Shown here: piece after piece, positions 6,035 through 12,566 of the stretch
Numbering within the stretch: position 1 is the stretch's first letter
Layout: every line of letters starts with the position of its first letter
Origin: Deltaproteobacteria bacterium
GTDB taxonomy: Bacteria > Bdellovibrionota > UBA1018 > UBA923
NCBI GenBank assembly: GCA_016194725.1
Contig: JACQAW010000432.1
Span: 1 to 12,566, forward strand
Direction of reading: 5' to 3'
DNA: 12,566 bases
The notes under the pieces: model-generated
Database searches by the model: none
Seen by the model: only the letters and a program-made list of their open reading frames with translations
What the model was told of the DNA's origin: nothing
Translations under genes and position numbers: made by a program

Positions 6035-7499
6035 GAATGGTGGCCAGCCAATCCACTCCCGTCAGCTTCTTGGCCCTCACATCCGCCTTGCCCACAACCT
6101 CCACCAGCCCTTTGACTGCACCGGCGGATATGGTCAGCGTTTCAGTCGAAGTGTCCAGGCGAAGCTTGCGCGGCGTAACGCCATCAGGCACCACCGGCAG
6201 CTTGACCTGAACCGTGAAGCCGCGAATCTTGCCCAGCGTAATGCTGTCTCTCTTCATCGAAATTTCAAAATGCAGGTGTCGACTCAGGTCCACCGCATAC
6301 GGCTGCCCCGTCTTCGAGCCCTTGGCGTCCCTGAGCGAAAACCGGATTCCGTCGCCCGCCAGCCATGCATCGACAAGCATCTTGCCGTCACCACGGGTAA
6401 TCTGAAGCGAGTCCAGCCGATTGACCAGCTCCTGCATATAACTGTCCAGGTCTGGAATGAACCTGGCCAAAATAATGCGCACATCGGTACCCGGCAGCAC
6501 CATCTCGTTTACGTTTCTGCCCGGAAACACACCCTGAGCCGTGCTGAATGCGGCGTCGCCAAACTGATCCACCAAAGTAGGCAGCGCGGCAATATGCACC
6601 GGCATCAGCTCAAGCTCCGGCGTCAGCAGCCGCGCGATGATCTTGATCACTCCCTCCGCAAGAGCCGTATGACGATAATTCGCGCGCTTCGGCGCATGCT
6701 CTGGCCAAAGCACGGAGTTCAAAGCCAGCGCCCGTGCCTGAACATCGCCCGCGATATTCAGGTCCTGGCCATCGAAGGCTGGCGCGCTGGTCAGCACGCC
6801 AGCATGCGCGGCCAAAGTTGCCTCGGGAACGAAACGGGAAAAAGATTCGGCCAGTCGACTCGAAAAGGCTCCTGCTTCAGCTGCCGACTGGGTGACCGAC
6901 CGGCCAGCGCCCCACTGTTTAATGAAGCGCGGAAAAAAGAACGGCGGCATGTCGCCCGCGTAGCTCAGCACGGTCACGGCTCCCGCTTCACGCCACACCG
7001 GCGCCAGTCTTGAGCCCGACGAAGTAAAAACAAAACGAATGCCCCCGGTCTTGAGACCCCGCAGCTGCAGCAGATTGACGGCAATATCCTGAGCCCCAAT
7101 CGCGCCGCTTCGAAGATTGATCGAGTCGGCGCTATCGCCACCCAGTACCATCAAGTCAACCGCAAAGCCGTCATTTGCAAGCCTCGAGATCGAGCGAAAC
7201 AGAGCGTCCTTGTCGGCGCCGTCATCGACCAGAAACGTCGAGCGCCCATAACGATTTTTCGTGGCATTGCGAACCATCACCGCGTTCAATCTATTCACCA
7301 GCGATTGCTCATCACGCGCTGAGCGGTCAATTGGAACGTTTTCACTCGGACCCTGCGCCAGCACCACCAGCGCGGCACGCGGCTCAGCGGCAACAGCGCT
7401 ACCGGCCACTACCAGCAGGCACCAAACCGCGGAAATCAGACGAGTTCCCGTAGTTACGACCTGTTCCACGGCAACTGCTCCCACTGCGACTGGTTTCAT
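5985..7499 (-). CDS. Exported protein with a putative inactive caspase-like domain
   Basis: I do not recognise a named family for this 504-residue protein. It starts with a signal peptide (hydrophobic about 20-37, probable cleavage after AVAA at 35-38) and ends with a hydrophobic stretch (about 485-501) that could anchor it. Residues about 42-215 follow the strand order of caspase/gingipain-like peptidases: AALVVLAQG, VDLMVLGGDS (115-124), GIRFVFTSSGS (153-163), then AGAVTVLSYAGD leading to FIKQWGAGRSVTQSAAEAGA. The usual His-Gly is Gly-Gly (120-121) and the usual Cys is Ser (160-161), so it would be catalytically dead if the fold is right. Residues 240-480 are of unknown type. The ATG at 7499 has GAGGG 4 nt upstream and lies 19 nt after the tatA stop, so it is preferred over longer starts inside tatA. 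Gene certain, fold tentative. Confidence 0.8.
   Translation of the reverse strand: MKPVAVGAVAVEQVVTTGTRLISAVWCLLVVAGSAVAAEPRAALVVLAQGPSENVPIDRSARDEQSLVNRLNAVMVRNATKNRYGRSTFLVDDGADKDALFRSISRLANDGFAVDLMVLGGDSADSINLRSGAIGAQDIAVNLLQLRGLKTGGIRFVFTSSGSRLAPVWREAGAVTVLSYAGDMPPFFFPRFIKQWGAGRSVTQSAAEAGAFSSRLAESFSRFVPEATLAAHAGVLTSAPAFDGQDLNIAGDVQARALALNSVLWPEHAPKRANYRHTALAEGVIKIIARLLTPELELMPVHIAALPTLVDQFGDAAFSTAQGVFPGRNVNEMVLPGTDVRIILARFIPDLDSYMQELVNRLDSLQITRGDGKMLVDAWLAGDGIRFSLRDAKGSKTGQPYAVDLSRHLHFEISMKRDSITLGKIRGFTVQVKLPVVPDGVTPRKLRLDTSTETLTISAGAVKGLVEVVGKADVRAKKLTGVDWLATILKNAPLLLGLLLFGAT
6026..6039. repeat. Short inverted repeat at the convergent gene overlap
   Basis: CATTCT and AGAATG flank a TG, giving a 14-bp dyad that contains the stop codon of the EamA gene and lies in the last part of the opposing gene. 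A 2-nt loop is too tight for a good hairpin and no U-run follows, so I do not call it a terminator. It is noted because it is the only symmetrical element I see where the two transcripts collide. Confidence 0.3.
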
Positions 7500-7518
7500 T
7501 TTTCCCTCACTCGGCAAA

Positions 7519-7671
7519 TTACTTTTTACCCCCGCCATCCGGTCCATTGAGCGAGTCGCGAAACGCGCGCGCGGTCTTGCCCAGCGCCGATGCCAGCTCT
7601 GGCAAACGCCTTGTCCCAAACAACAGGAGAATCACTCCCAATATCAATAAATGACCTAGACTTAGCCCCAC
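7519..7671 (-). CDS. tatA: TatA/E-type twin-arginine translocase subunit, short
   Basis: TatA oligomers help folded proteins cross the inner membrane together with TatC. The 50-residue product beginning at GTG reads MGLSLGHLLILGVILLLFGTRRL: one N-terminal transmembrane helix (about 3-18), the FG hinge (18-19), then the amphipathic helix LPELASALGKTARAFRDSL (23-41) with F37 in the conserved Phe position, and a short Gly/Lys tail. The helix carries His7 where TatA or TatB usually has Gln or Glu. The GTG start gives the canonical TatA N-terminus; a TTG at 7707 would add 12 residues (MAGRRSWATGST), and neither has a strong ribosome site. At 50-62 residues it is shorter than most TatA proteins. 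No tatB or tatC is present in the window. It lies between the lolC/E gene and an exported-protein gene in one minus-strand run. Confidence 0.85.
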   Translation of the reverse strand: MGLSLGHLLILGVILLLFGTRRLPELASALGKTARAFRDSLNGPDGGGKK

Positions 7672-7718
7672 GGTAGAACCCGTAGCCCAACTGCGGCGAC
7701 CTGCCAAGATCTTCGCGC

Positions 7719-8987
7719 TCAGCCTTCGCGAATACCCTGTATCGGCGTGACTTCAGAGGCCTTTCGGGCCGGTGTCAGGGCTCCTAACAGCACTATTACC
7801 AGGGCCGCGGCGCAAATCACCGCAATAGACCCGGGCTGAACCACGACAGGCAGCGTGCGGTCATAATAGAACTCCGGCAGCTCGATCAGCGGGTATTTCG
7901 AAAGAGCCACGCAGATACCCAGCCCAATCGAAGCTCCCCCAATAATCCCCACGACGGCGATCGCCAGCCCCTCCCAGATAAAAATCGCACCAATCTGGCT
8001 GCGCGTGGCGCCCATGGCGCGCAATATCGAAAGCGACCGCTTTTTCTCCAGCACCATCATGGTCAGGGTGCTGATGATATTAAAGCTCGCCACGATGACG
8101 ATGAAGATCAGGATGCAAAACATCGCCGTCCGTTCCAGCCGCAGCGATTGAAACAGATGCGCATTCAGTTCCTGCCACGGGCGAATAAGGTATTTGCCGG
8201 CCAGGCGATCGTTCAGCAGGGCAGAAATCCGGGGCGCATCTTCGAGCGTCTTCACCCGCACCTCGATCTGGCTCAGGATGCCCTCCTGTTTCAGAAACGA
8301 CTCCACGTCACGTGTCGACGCGAAGATCACGTGCAGCTCCTGCTCGGGAACCCCGGTCTTGTATACGCCTTCGACCATAAAGCGTTTCACCCGAGGCACC
8401 GCTCCAAAAGGACCTTCGCTTTCCACAGGCGAGACGGCGGTAACCATATCACCTGGCGTGACGCCCATATCGTAGGCCAGCTCGCTGCCCAGAAGAATAC
8501 GCGCGGTCCCGCCGGCTGTCGCCTCATCGACAAGCTCCTTGGCCGCCCATTCCACGACGTGCTTTTGCACCCAATCAAACTGCCCCGTGCTCACGCCTTT
8601 CAGGATGCTGCCGTTCACCTTCTTGCCGGAACGTAGAATCACCTCGGTCTGCAGCACGGGGTAAACCTTTTCAATCGCGGGCGATATCCCCTCGATTGTT
8701 TTGAGCAAGGCCTCGTCCGTTTTGAAAAAACCGTCGTTGCCTTCGACCAGCACGTGCGTTTCCGCCGAAAAGAGCCGCTTCTTCAGCTCGTCCTCAAACC
8801 CCGACATCACCGACAGCGTGACAATCATCGTCAGCACGCCCACGGCAACACCACCCACGCTGATCGCGGTGATGATCGACAGGAATGACGAGCTCTTCTT
8901 GGCCATCAGATAGCGAAAGCCAACTTTTCGGCCGAGCGGTTGCCTTAAGCTACGAATAGAAAGTCTGCCCTTTCCGTGCGCGTTCAA
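7719..8987 (-). CDS. lolC: LolC/LolE-family lipoprotein-releasing ABC permease
   Basis: This 422-residue inner-membrane permease belongs to the Lol system, which extracts outer-membrane lipoproteins and hands them to LolA using the LolD ATPase. The layout is standard: the VGFRYL motif (22-27) before helix 1 (about 35-61, ending VTLSVMSGF), a large periplasmic domain (about 65-285), then three helices at about 288-312, 336-361 and 385-405. The cytoplasmic loop EKKRSLSILRAMGATRSQI (314-332) and the C-terminal TPARKASEVTPIQGIREG are typical LolC/E coupling segments. The start is uncertain: the TTG at 8987 lies 38 bp inside the fadJ end, while the ATG at 8906 would lose the conserved FRYL motif, so I prefer the TTG. 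No lolD lies nearby, so the ATPase is encoded elsewhere. LolC and LolE cannot be told apart here. Confidence 0.9.
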   Translation of the reverse strand: MNAHGKGRLSIRSLRQPLGRKVGFRYLMAKKSSSFLSIITAISVGGVAVGVLTMIVTLSVMSGFEDELKKRLFSAETHVLVEGNDGFFKTDEALLKTIEGISPAIEKVYPVLQTEVILRSGKKVNGSILKGVSTGQFDWVQKHVVEWAAKELVDEATAGGTARILLGSELAYDMGVTPGDMVTAVSPVESEGPFGAVPRVKRFMVEGVYKTGVPEQELHVIFASTRDVESFLKQEGILSQIEVRVKTLEDAPRISALLNDRLAGKYLIRPWQELNAHLFQSLRLERTAMFCILIFIVIVASFNIISTLTMMVLEKKRSLSILRAMGATRSQIGAIFIWEGLAIAVVGIIGGASIGLGICVALSKYPLIELPEFYYDRTLPVVVQPGSIAVICAAALVIVLLGALTPARKASEVTPIQGIREG

Positions 8988-11151
8988 CCAGCGGAGCGCA
9001 CGGCGAATACCGGGGGCCTACCACTTTGGCCAGCTCCTCGAGCTTGTTGACGATGGCCTGCAAGCCCACCGAATCCGCATAGCGCAGCGGCCCGCCGCGG
9101 AACGGCGGAAAGCCGGTGCCCATGATCATGCCCAGGTCAACATCCTGAGCTTCAGCCACGATGCCTTCAGCCAGGCAGAGTGCCGCCTCGTTGATGATCG
9201 GATACATCAAACGCGGTATCCAGTTGGCTTTCTGGTCCTTGCTCGGTGAAGCCGGCGTCACGCCCAGCACCTTGTAGATCTCAGGGTTCAGCTCGCCCCT
9301 TTTGCCGGTTTCATCATACAAGTAAAAACCTTTGCCCGACTTCTTGCCATACAGCTTGCCATCCACCAGCCGCGTATTCAGAATGCACGGATTGGCGCGC
9401 GAGCCGAAGGCCTCGTGCAAAATCTTGCCGACCTTCACGGCCACGTCCAGACCCACTTCGTCCAGCAACGTTGCCGGGCCCATGGGCATTCCGAACTGCA
9501 AGACGGCCTTGTCGAGCTCTTCGATAGGAGCCCCCTCGGCGATCAGATAAGCCGCTTCATTCAGGTAAGGCATCAGCAGGCGGTTCACCAGAAAGCCAGG
9601 CCCGTCCTTAACTACGATAGGCGTCTTGCCCAGCCGTTTGGCCAGCTCAAAAACCGAGGCAACCGCGCGGTCACCCGTCTTCTCGCCCCGAATCACCTCG
9701 ATCAATGGCATCTTGTGCACGGGATTGAAAAAATGCATCCCCACCACGTTCTGAGGCCTGTGGCTTGCCTTGGCCAATTCGGTTACCGACAGCGAGGAAG
9801 TGTTCGTGGCGAAAACCGCTTTTTCACCCAGCTGAGCTTCGGTTTCTCGCAGAACCTTCTTTTTCACGTCCATGATCTCAACCACGGCTTCGATCACCAG
9901 ATCCACCCGCGAAAATCCGGAATAGTCGGTAGTCGAGCTGATCAGGGCCATTTTCAAATCCGCTTCACGCTTGGTGATTTTGCGTTTCTTCACCAGCCCG
10001 CTGAACAGCTTGTTAGCCGCATTCATCCCAATGGCCAGGCCTTTGAAGTCGATGTCTTTCATGCGCACGGGCATGCTCTTGCTGGCAGCCAGCTGGGCGA
10101 TACCACCGCCCATGACTCCAGCGCCAAGCACGCCGATGTGGGTAGCCCGATCCGCGGCCTCCAGCTTGCCACCGCCCGGCACCCCGGTCTGCTTCTTTAC
10201 CTTTTCGGTGGCAAAGAAAAGGTCGATGCACCGTTTGGAAACCTCGGTCACCGAAAGCTCGCCAAAGGCTTTCGACTCCGCTTTGATCGCGTCGTTTTTA
10301 TCGCGGCCAAAGTTAGCCGACAGCACGTCAAGAATTTTGAGCGGCGCGGGGTAATGGCCCCGGGACTTGCTCATGATCATCTTGCGGGCCTGCGAAAACA
10401 TCACTGCCCGTCCCAGGGCATTTCCCTCGAGCGCGGAATTCATCAACGTCTTCTTGAGCGTGCGCGCAACCTTTTCGCCGCGCGCAACCCGGCCACCGAA
10501 CGCCAGCGCTCGCTTGTGAAAGTCTTGCTGAGGCAATACCGCGTCGGCAAAACCAATCTTGGCGGCCTTCTCGCCGTTCATCGTTTTGCCCGTAAGTATG
10601 AAATCCATCGCGTTTTGAAGACCTATGCGTGCCGGCATGCGCACCGTGCCGCCAAAGCCCGGCAGCACGCCCAGGTTGACCTCGGGAAGCCCGATTCTCG
10701 TCGCCGCGGAATCCGAAACCACGATGTACTTGCAGCAAAGCGCCAGCTCCGTGCCCCCGCCCATCGACGCGCCATGAATGGCGGCAACGACCGGAAAGGG
10801 CAGCCCTTCGAATTTCTGAACCACGGCCTGGCCCTCGGCCGCCAGACGAGCCCCTTCGCGCGCATCGCGAATGTCTTTGATGACCTCGATGTCCGCTCCG
10901 GCGATGAAAATCGACTCTTTGTCCGAAACAAACACCAGCGCCTTGATATCCGTGCGCGTCCTGAGCGCGTCCAATATGCCGTTGAGCTCCATCATCACCG
11001 TTGGCGAAAGTTTATTGGCTTTTTCACCGGGCATGTCGAAGTGGAGCGCGAACAGTCCGGGGGCCAGCTTGGTATGATCCACGAGTTTGAATGCTTCTGC
11101 TTGCACGTTCTTTTTTCCCTTTTCGCTCTTATGCGCGTGGCTGAGTTCCAT
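8950..11151 (-). CDS. fadJ: FadJ/FadB-type fatty acid oxidation multifunctional enzyme, alpha subunit
   Basis: This 733-residue cytosolic enzyme combines enoyl-CoA hydratase and 3-hydroxyacyl-CoA dehydrogenase, the two middle steps of beta-oxidation. The hydratase domain (about 15-200) keeps the oxyanion-type FIAGADIE segment and both catalytic glutamates, E135 (MGGGTE) and E157 (LPEVNLG). The NAD-binding domain starts at GVLGAGVMGGG (340-350), and the dehydrogenase pair is H473 (GMHFFNPVH) with E485. C-terminal dehydrogenase repeats follow to the end. The length matches FadJ (714) and FadB (729). The start is the ATG at 11151, with GAGGAG 10 nt upstream; a TTG at 11169 would add six residues. 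It lies 40 bp after the thiolase, in fadI-fadJ order. The thiolase resembles FadI, so FadJ is the better name, but FadB is possible. Confidence 0.95.
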   Translation of the reverse strand: MELSHAHKSEKGKKNVQAEAFKLVDHTKLAPGLFALHFDMPGEKANKLSPTVMMELNGILDALRTRTDIKALVFVSDKESIFIAGADIEVIKDIRDAREGARLAAEGQAVVQKFEGLPFPVVAAIHGASMGGGTELALCCKYIVVSDSAATRIGLPEVNLGVLPGFGGTVRMPARIGLQNAMDFILTGKTMNGEKAAKIGFADAVLPQQDFHKRALAFGGRVARGEKVARTLKKTLMNSALEGNALGRAVMFSQARKMIMSKSRGHYPAPLKILDVLSANFGRDKNDAIKAESKAFGELSVTEVSKRCIDLFFATEKVKKQTGVPGGGKLEAADRATHIGVLGAGVMGGGIAQLAASKSMPVRMKDIDFKGLAIGMNAANKLFSGLVKKRKITKREADLKMALISSTTDYSGFSRVDLVIEAVVEIMDVKKKVLRETEAQLGEKAVFATNTSSLSVTELAKASHRPQNVVGMHFFNPVHKMPLIEVIRGEKTGDRAVASVFELAKRLGKTPIVVKDGPGFLVNRLLMPYLNEAAYLIAEGAPIEELDKAVLQFGMPMGPATLLDEVGLDVAVKVGKILHEAFGSRANPCILNTRLVDGKLYGKKSGKGFYLYDETGKRGELNPEIYKVLGVTPASPSKDQKANWIPRLMYPIINEAALCLAEGIVAEAQDVDLGMIMGTGFPPFRGGPLRYADSVGLQAIVNKLEELAKVVGPRYSPCAPLVERARKGQTFYS

Positions 11152-11177
11152 CTGTTTCCATCTCCTCAAACGATCGC

Positions 11178-11200
11178 GTTAAACTTTGACGTTAAACTTT
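11178..11200. repeat. Direct repeat of 10 bp over the fadI stop codon
   Basis: GTTAAACTTT occurs at 11178-11187 and again at 11191-11200, a 13-bp period. The second copy contains the TAA stop of the thiolase gene on the minus strand, so the first copy looks like a small tandem duplication carrying a second TAA in another frame. No function is evident. It lies in the 40-bp gap before fadJ, just upstream of its GAGGAG ribosome site. Confidence 0.45.
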
Positions 11201-12499
11201 CTCGACTATGACCGAGCCGCCCTGGCCGCCACCGATGCAAAGCGTGGCCAGCCCAAACTGCGCATTGCGCTCATGCAGCTCTTTCAGAGCAGTCAATACC
11301 AGCCGGGCGCCGGTCGTGCCCACGGGGTGCCCCAGCGCAATGGCTCCGCCATTGATGTTCAGGATGTCATCGCTGATGTCACCCGTGGCCTCGCTACGGC
11401 CCAGTTTTTCCTGTGCGAACTTCTTGCTTGCGAACATCTTCTGCACGGCAAGAACCTGCGCCGCGAAAGCTTCGTTCACTTCCACCACGCCCACTTCCCT
11501 GAGCGTGATTCCAGCCGCGTCCAGCGCCTTGGGGCTCGAGTAAGCTGGGCCCAAGCCCATGCGCTCGGGCTCCAGGCCGGCAAACGCGAACGATCGAATT
11601 TTTCCAAGCGGTTTGTATCCCAGTGCTTTCGCCTTGTCGGCCCGCATCAGAATCAGCATGCACGAACCATCGGTAATCGGGCACGCATTGCCCACGGTGA
11701 CTGTGCCGTTTTTCCTGTCAAAATAGGGTTTAAGTTTTCCCAACGCTTCCAGGCTCTGGCCTTTGCGCGGGCCCAGGTCTTCGGACAAAAACGTTTCATA
11801 TCTGGGAGCGACCGAAATCGGCGAAATCTCTTTTTTGAAGCGTCCGCTTTCCGTAGCCTTGATTGCGCGTTCATGGCTCCTCAGCGCGAACCTATCTTGA
11901 TCGTCCCGAGTGATTCCGCTTTCGCGCGCCAACAGCTCGGCGGTCTGACCCATGTTCAGTCCGCACACCGCGTCGGTCAGGCCTTCCTGAATGGCAATGA
12001 TCGGCTTCAGGAACTGCGGCCTGAACTTCGACATCACTTGCAGCTTGGCGGGCATCGTCTTGGCGCCCATCAGCCCGGCAAACAGCTCGGTCATCTGCTT
12101 GGAGTAGATCAGCGGCATGTTCGACATGCTCTCCGTGCCGCCCACCACGACCGTCTCGGCCAGGCCGGCCTTGATTTTCATAAAGCCCTGGCTCACGGAC
12201 TCCATCGCCGACGCGCAGTTGCGATGCACGGTATAGGCCGGCACGCTTTGCGGAATTCCCGCCTCGAGCGCGATGATTCGGGCAATGTTGGCCGCGTCTT
12301 CGGGGCTGCCGGTATTGCCGATCACCACGTCGTCGATCGTCTTCGGATCCAGGCTCATGCGATACAGCAAGTCGCGCAGCACATGCACGCCAAGCTGCAC
12401 GGCCTTCATGTCTTTCAACACACCACCGGATTTGGCAAAGGGGGAACGAAGACCGTCGACAACCCAGACTTCGGGACCGCTCGTGAAGATATCTGACAT
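11192..12499 (-). CDS. fadI: Acetyl-CoA C-acyltransferase (3-ketoacyl-CoA thiolase), FadI-like
   Basis: This 435-residue cytosolic thiolase performs the last step of beta-oxidation, cleaving 3-ketoacyl-CoA with CoA to give acetyl-CoA. The nucleophile is C95 (VHRNCASAME); the other catalytic residues are H391 (ALGHPVGTTGA) and C421 (LCIGGGQGG), and NEAFAAQ lies at 342-348. The length fits FadI (436) better than FadA (about 387). The C-terminal half shares FadI-like segments such as KLKPYFDRKNGTVT and FAQEKLGRSEATGD. The ATG at 12499 has a strong GAGGAGG 5 nt upstream (12511-12505), so the longer possible start at 12562 is rejected. It is the first visible gene of the minus-strand run and pairs with the multifunctional enzyme 40 bp downstream, the usual two-subunit beta-oxidation complex. 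It probably responds to fatty acids, but I see no clear promoter in the 67 bp available upstream. Confidence 0.95.
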   Translation of the reverse strand: MSDIFTSGPEVWVVDGLRSPFAKSGGVLKDMKAVQLGVHVLRDLLYRMSLDPKTIDDVVIGNTGSPEDAANIARIIALEAGIPQSVPAYTVHRNCASAMESVSQGFMKIKAGLAETVVVGGTESMSNMPLIYSKQMTELFAGLMGAKTMPAKLQVMSKFRPQFLKPIIAIQEGLTDAVCGLNMGQTAELLARESGITRDDQDRFALRSHERAIKATESGRFKKEISPISVAPRYETFLSEDLGPRKGQSLEALGKLKPYFDRKNGTVTVGNACPITDGSCMLILMRADKAKALGYKPLGKIRSFAFAGLEPERMGLGPAYSSPKALDAAGITLREVGVVEVNEAFAAQVLAVQKMFASKKFAQEKLGRSEATGDISDDILNINGGAIALGHPVGTTGARLVLTALKELHERNAQFGLATLCIGGGQGGSVIVEKV

Positions 12500-12511
12500 G
12501 GAGACCTCCTC

Positions 12512-12545
12512 AGTAAAATGAAATGAGGCCCCAGAGTAAAACGAA
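12512..12545. repeat. Two near-identical 11-bp direct repeats upstream of fadI
   Basis: AGTAAAATGAA (12512-12522) and AGTAAAACGAA (12535-12545) differ at one base and start 23 bp apart, about two helical turns. They lie immediately upstream of the ribosome site of the thiolase gene, near the edge of the window. Their position would suit a regulator binding site or promoter part. Short AT-rich repeats also arise by chance, so the role is only a suggestion. Confidence 0.35.
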
Positions 12546-12566
12546 GGGGGCAAAGAGTCCATAGGA

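Noticed and set aside
7500..7619. Longer N-terminus for the exported protein starting at 7619
   Set aside because: It would overlap most of the tatA gene and place about 40 basic residues before the signal peptide. The ATG at 7499 has its own GAGGG ribosome site.
9415..11211. A 598-codon open frame on the + strand across the fadJ region
   Set aside because: It lies antisense to a fully recognisable multifunctional beta-oxidation enzyme, and its translation is low-complexity and rich in His, Arg and Gln with no domain. It is a by-product of GC-biased third codon positions.
11186..12496. A 436-codon open frame on the + strand across the thiolase region
   Set aside because: It is antisense to a thiolase with all catalytic residues present, and its product has no recognisable motif.
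12508..12528. CCTCA-N11-TGAGG inverted repeat upstream of fadI as an operator or riboswitch stem
   Set aside because: The arms are only 5 bp and one of them is simply part of the ribosome-binding site, so chance is a sufficient explanation.
12500..12562. Longer thiolase start at 12562
   Set aside because: The ATG at 12499 is preceded by a strong GAGGAGG at the right distance, and the extra 21 residues do not resemble thiolase sequence.

Overview
The window reads as an ordinary chromosomal stretch from a moderately GC-rich Gram-negative bacterium. It encodes a Lol-type lipoprotein-release permease, an ExbB/TolQ-type energiser, a TatA component and several proteins with signal peptides, which together imply a double-membrane cell. 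I see no phage, transposon, CRISPR, tRNA or rRNA. The lineage cannot be fixed from sequence alone; proteobacterial or Bdellovibrionota-like is a guess.

Left part (1-1845, + strand): a cysteine-rich protein of unknown function runs in from the window edge. After a 210-bp gap come a beta-class glutathione S-transferase and, 17 bp downstream, an Rrf2-family regulator. The gap holds a sigma70-like promoter overlapped by a TACTGTA-N11-TACAGTA dyad, plus a separate 16-bp perfect palindrome. This looks like a self-contained stress or electrophile-response operon controlled by its own Rrf2 protein.

Middle part (1848-4165, - strand): exbB, a broken exbD and an exported two-HKD phospholipase D-family protein form a tightly spaced, apparently coupled operon. 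The exbD remnant keeps its N-terminal tail and C-terminal domain but has lost the transmembrane helix, and the two halves are in different frames. Divergent from it (4216-6034, + strand) are a DUF4340 membrane-anchored protein and an EamA/DMT transporter overlapping by 8 bp.

Right part (5985-12499, - strand): five co-directional, closely packed genes run in transcription order as fadI-like thiolase, fadJ/fadB-like multifunctional beta-oxidation enzyme, LolC/LolE permease, a short TatA, and a large exported protein. The last gene converges on the EamA gene with a 50-bp coding overlap. The exported protein has a segment that resembles a caspase/gingipain fold with its catalytic positions replaced.

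I do not find a clear undescribed multi-gene system. The best leads are the disrupted exbD inside an otherwise intact operon, the Rrf2 operator arrangement, the putative pseudo-caspase, and the coupling of fatty-acid oxidation genes to envelope export genes.
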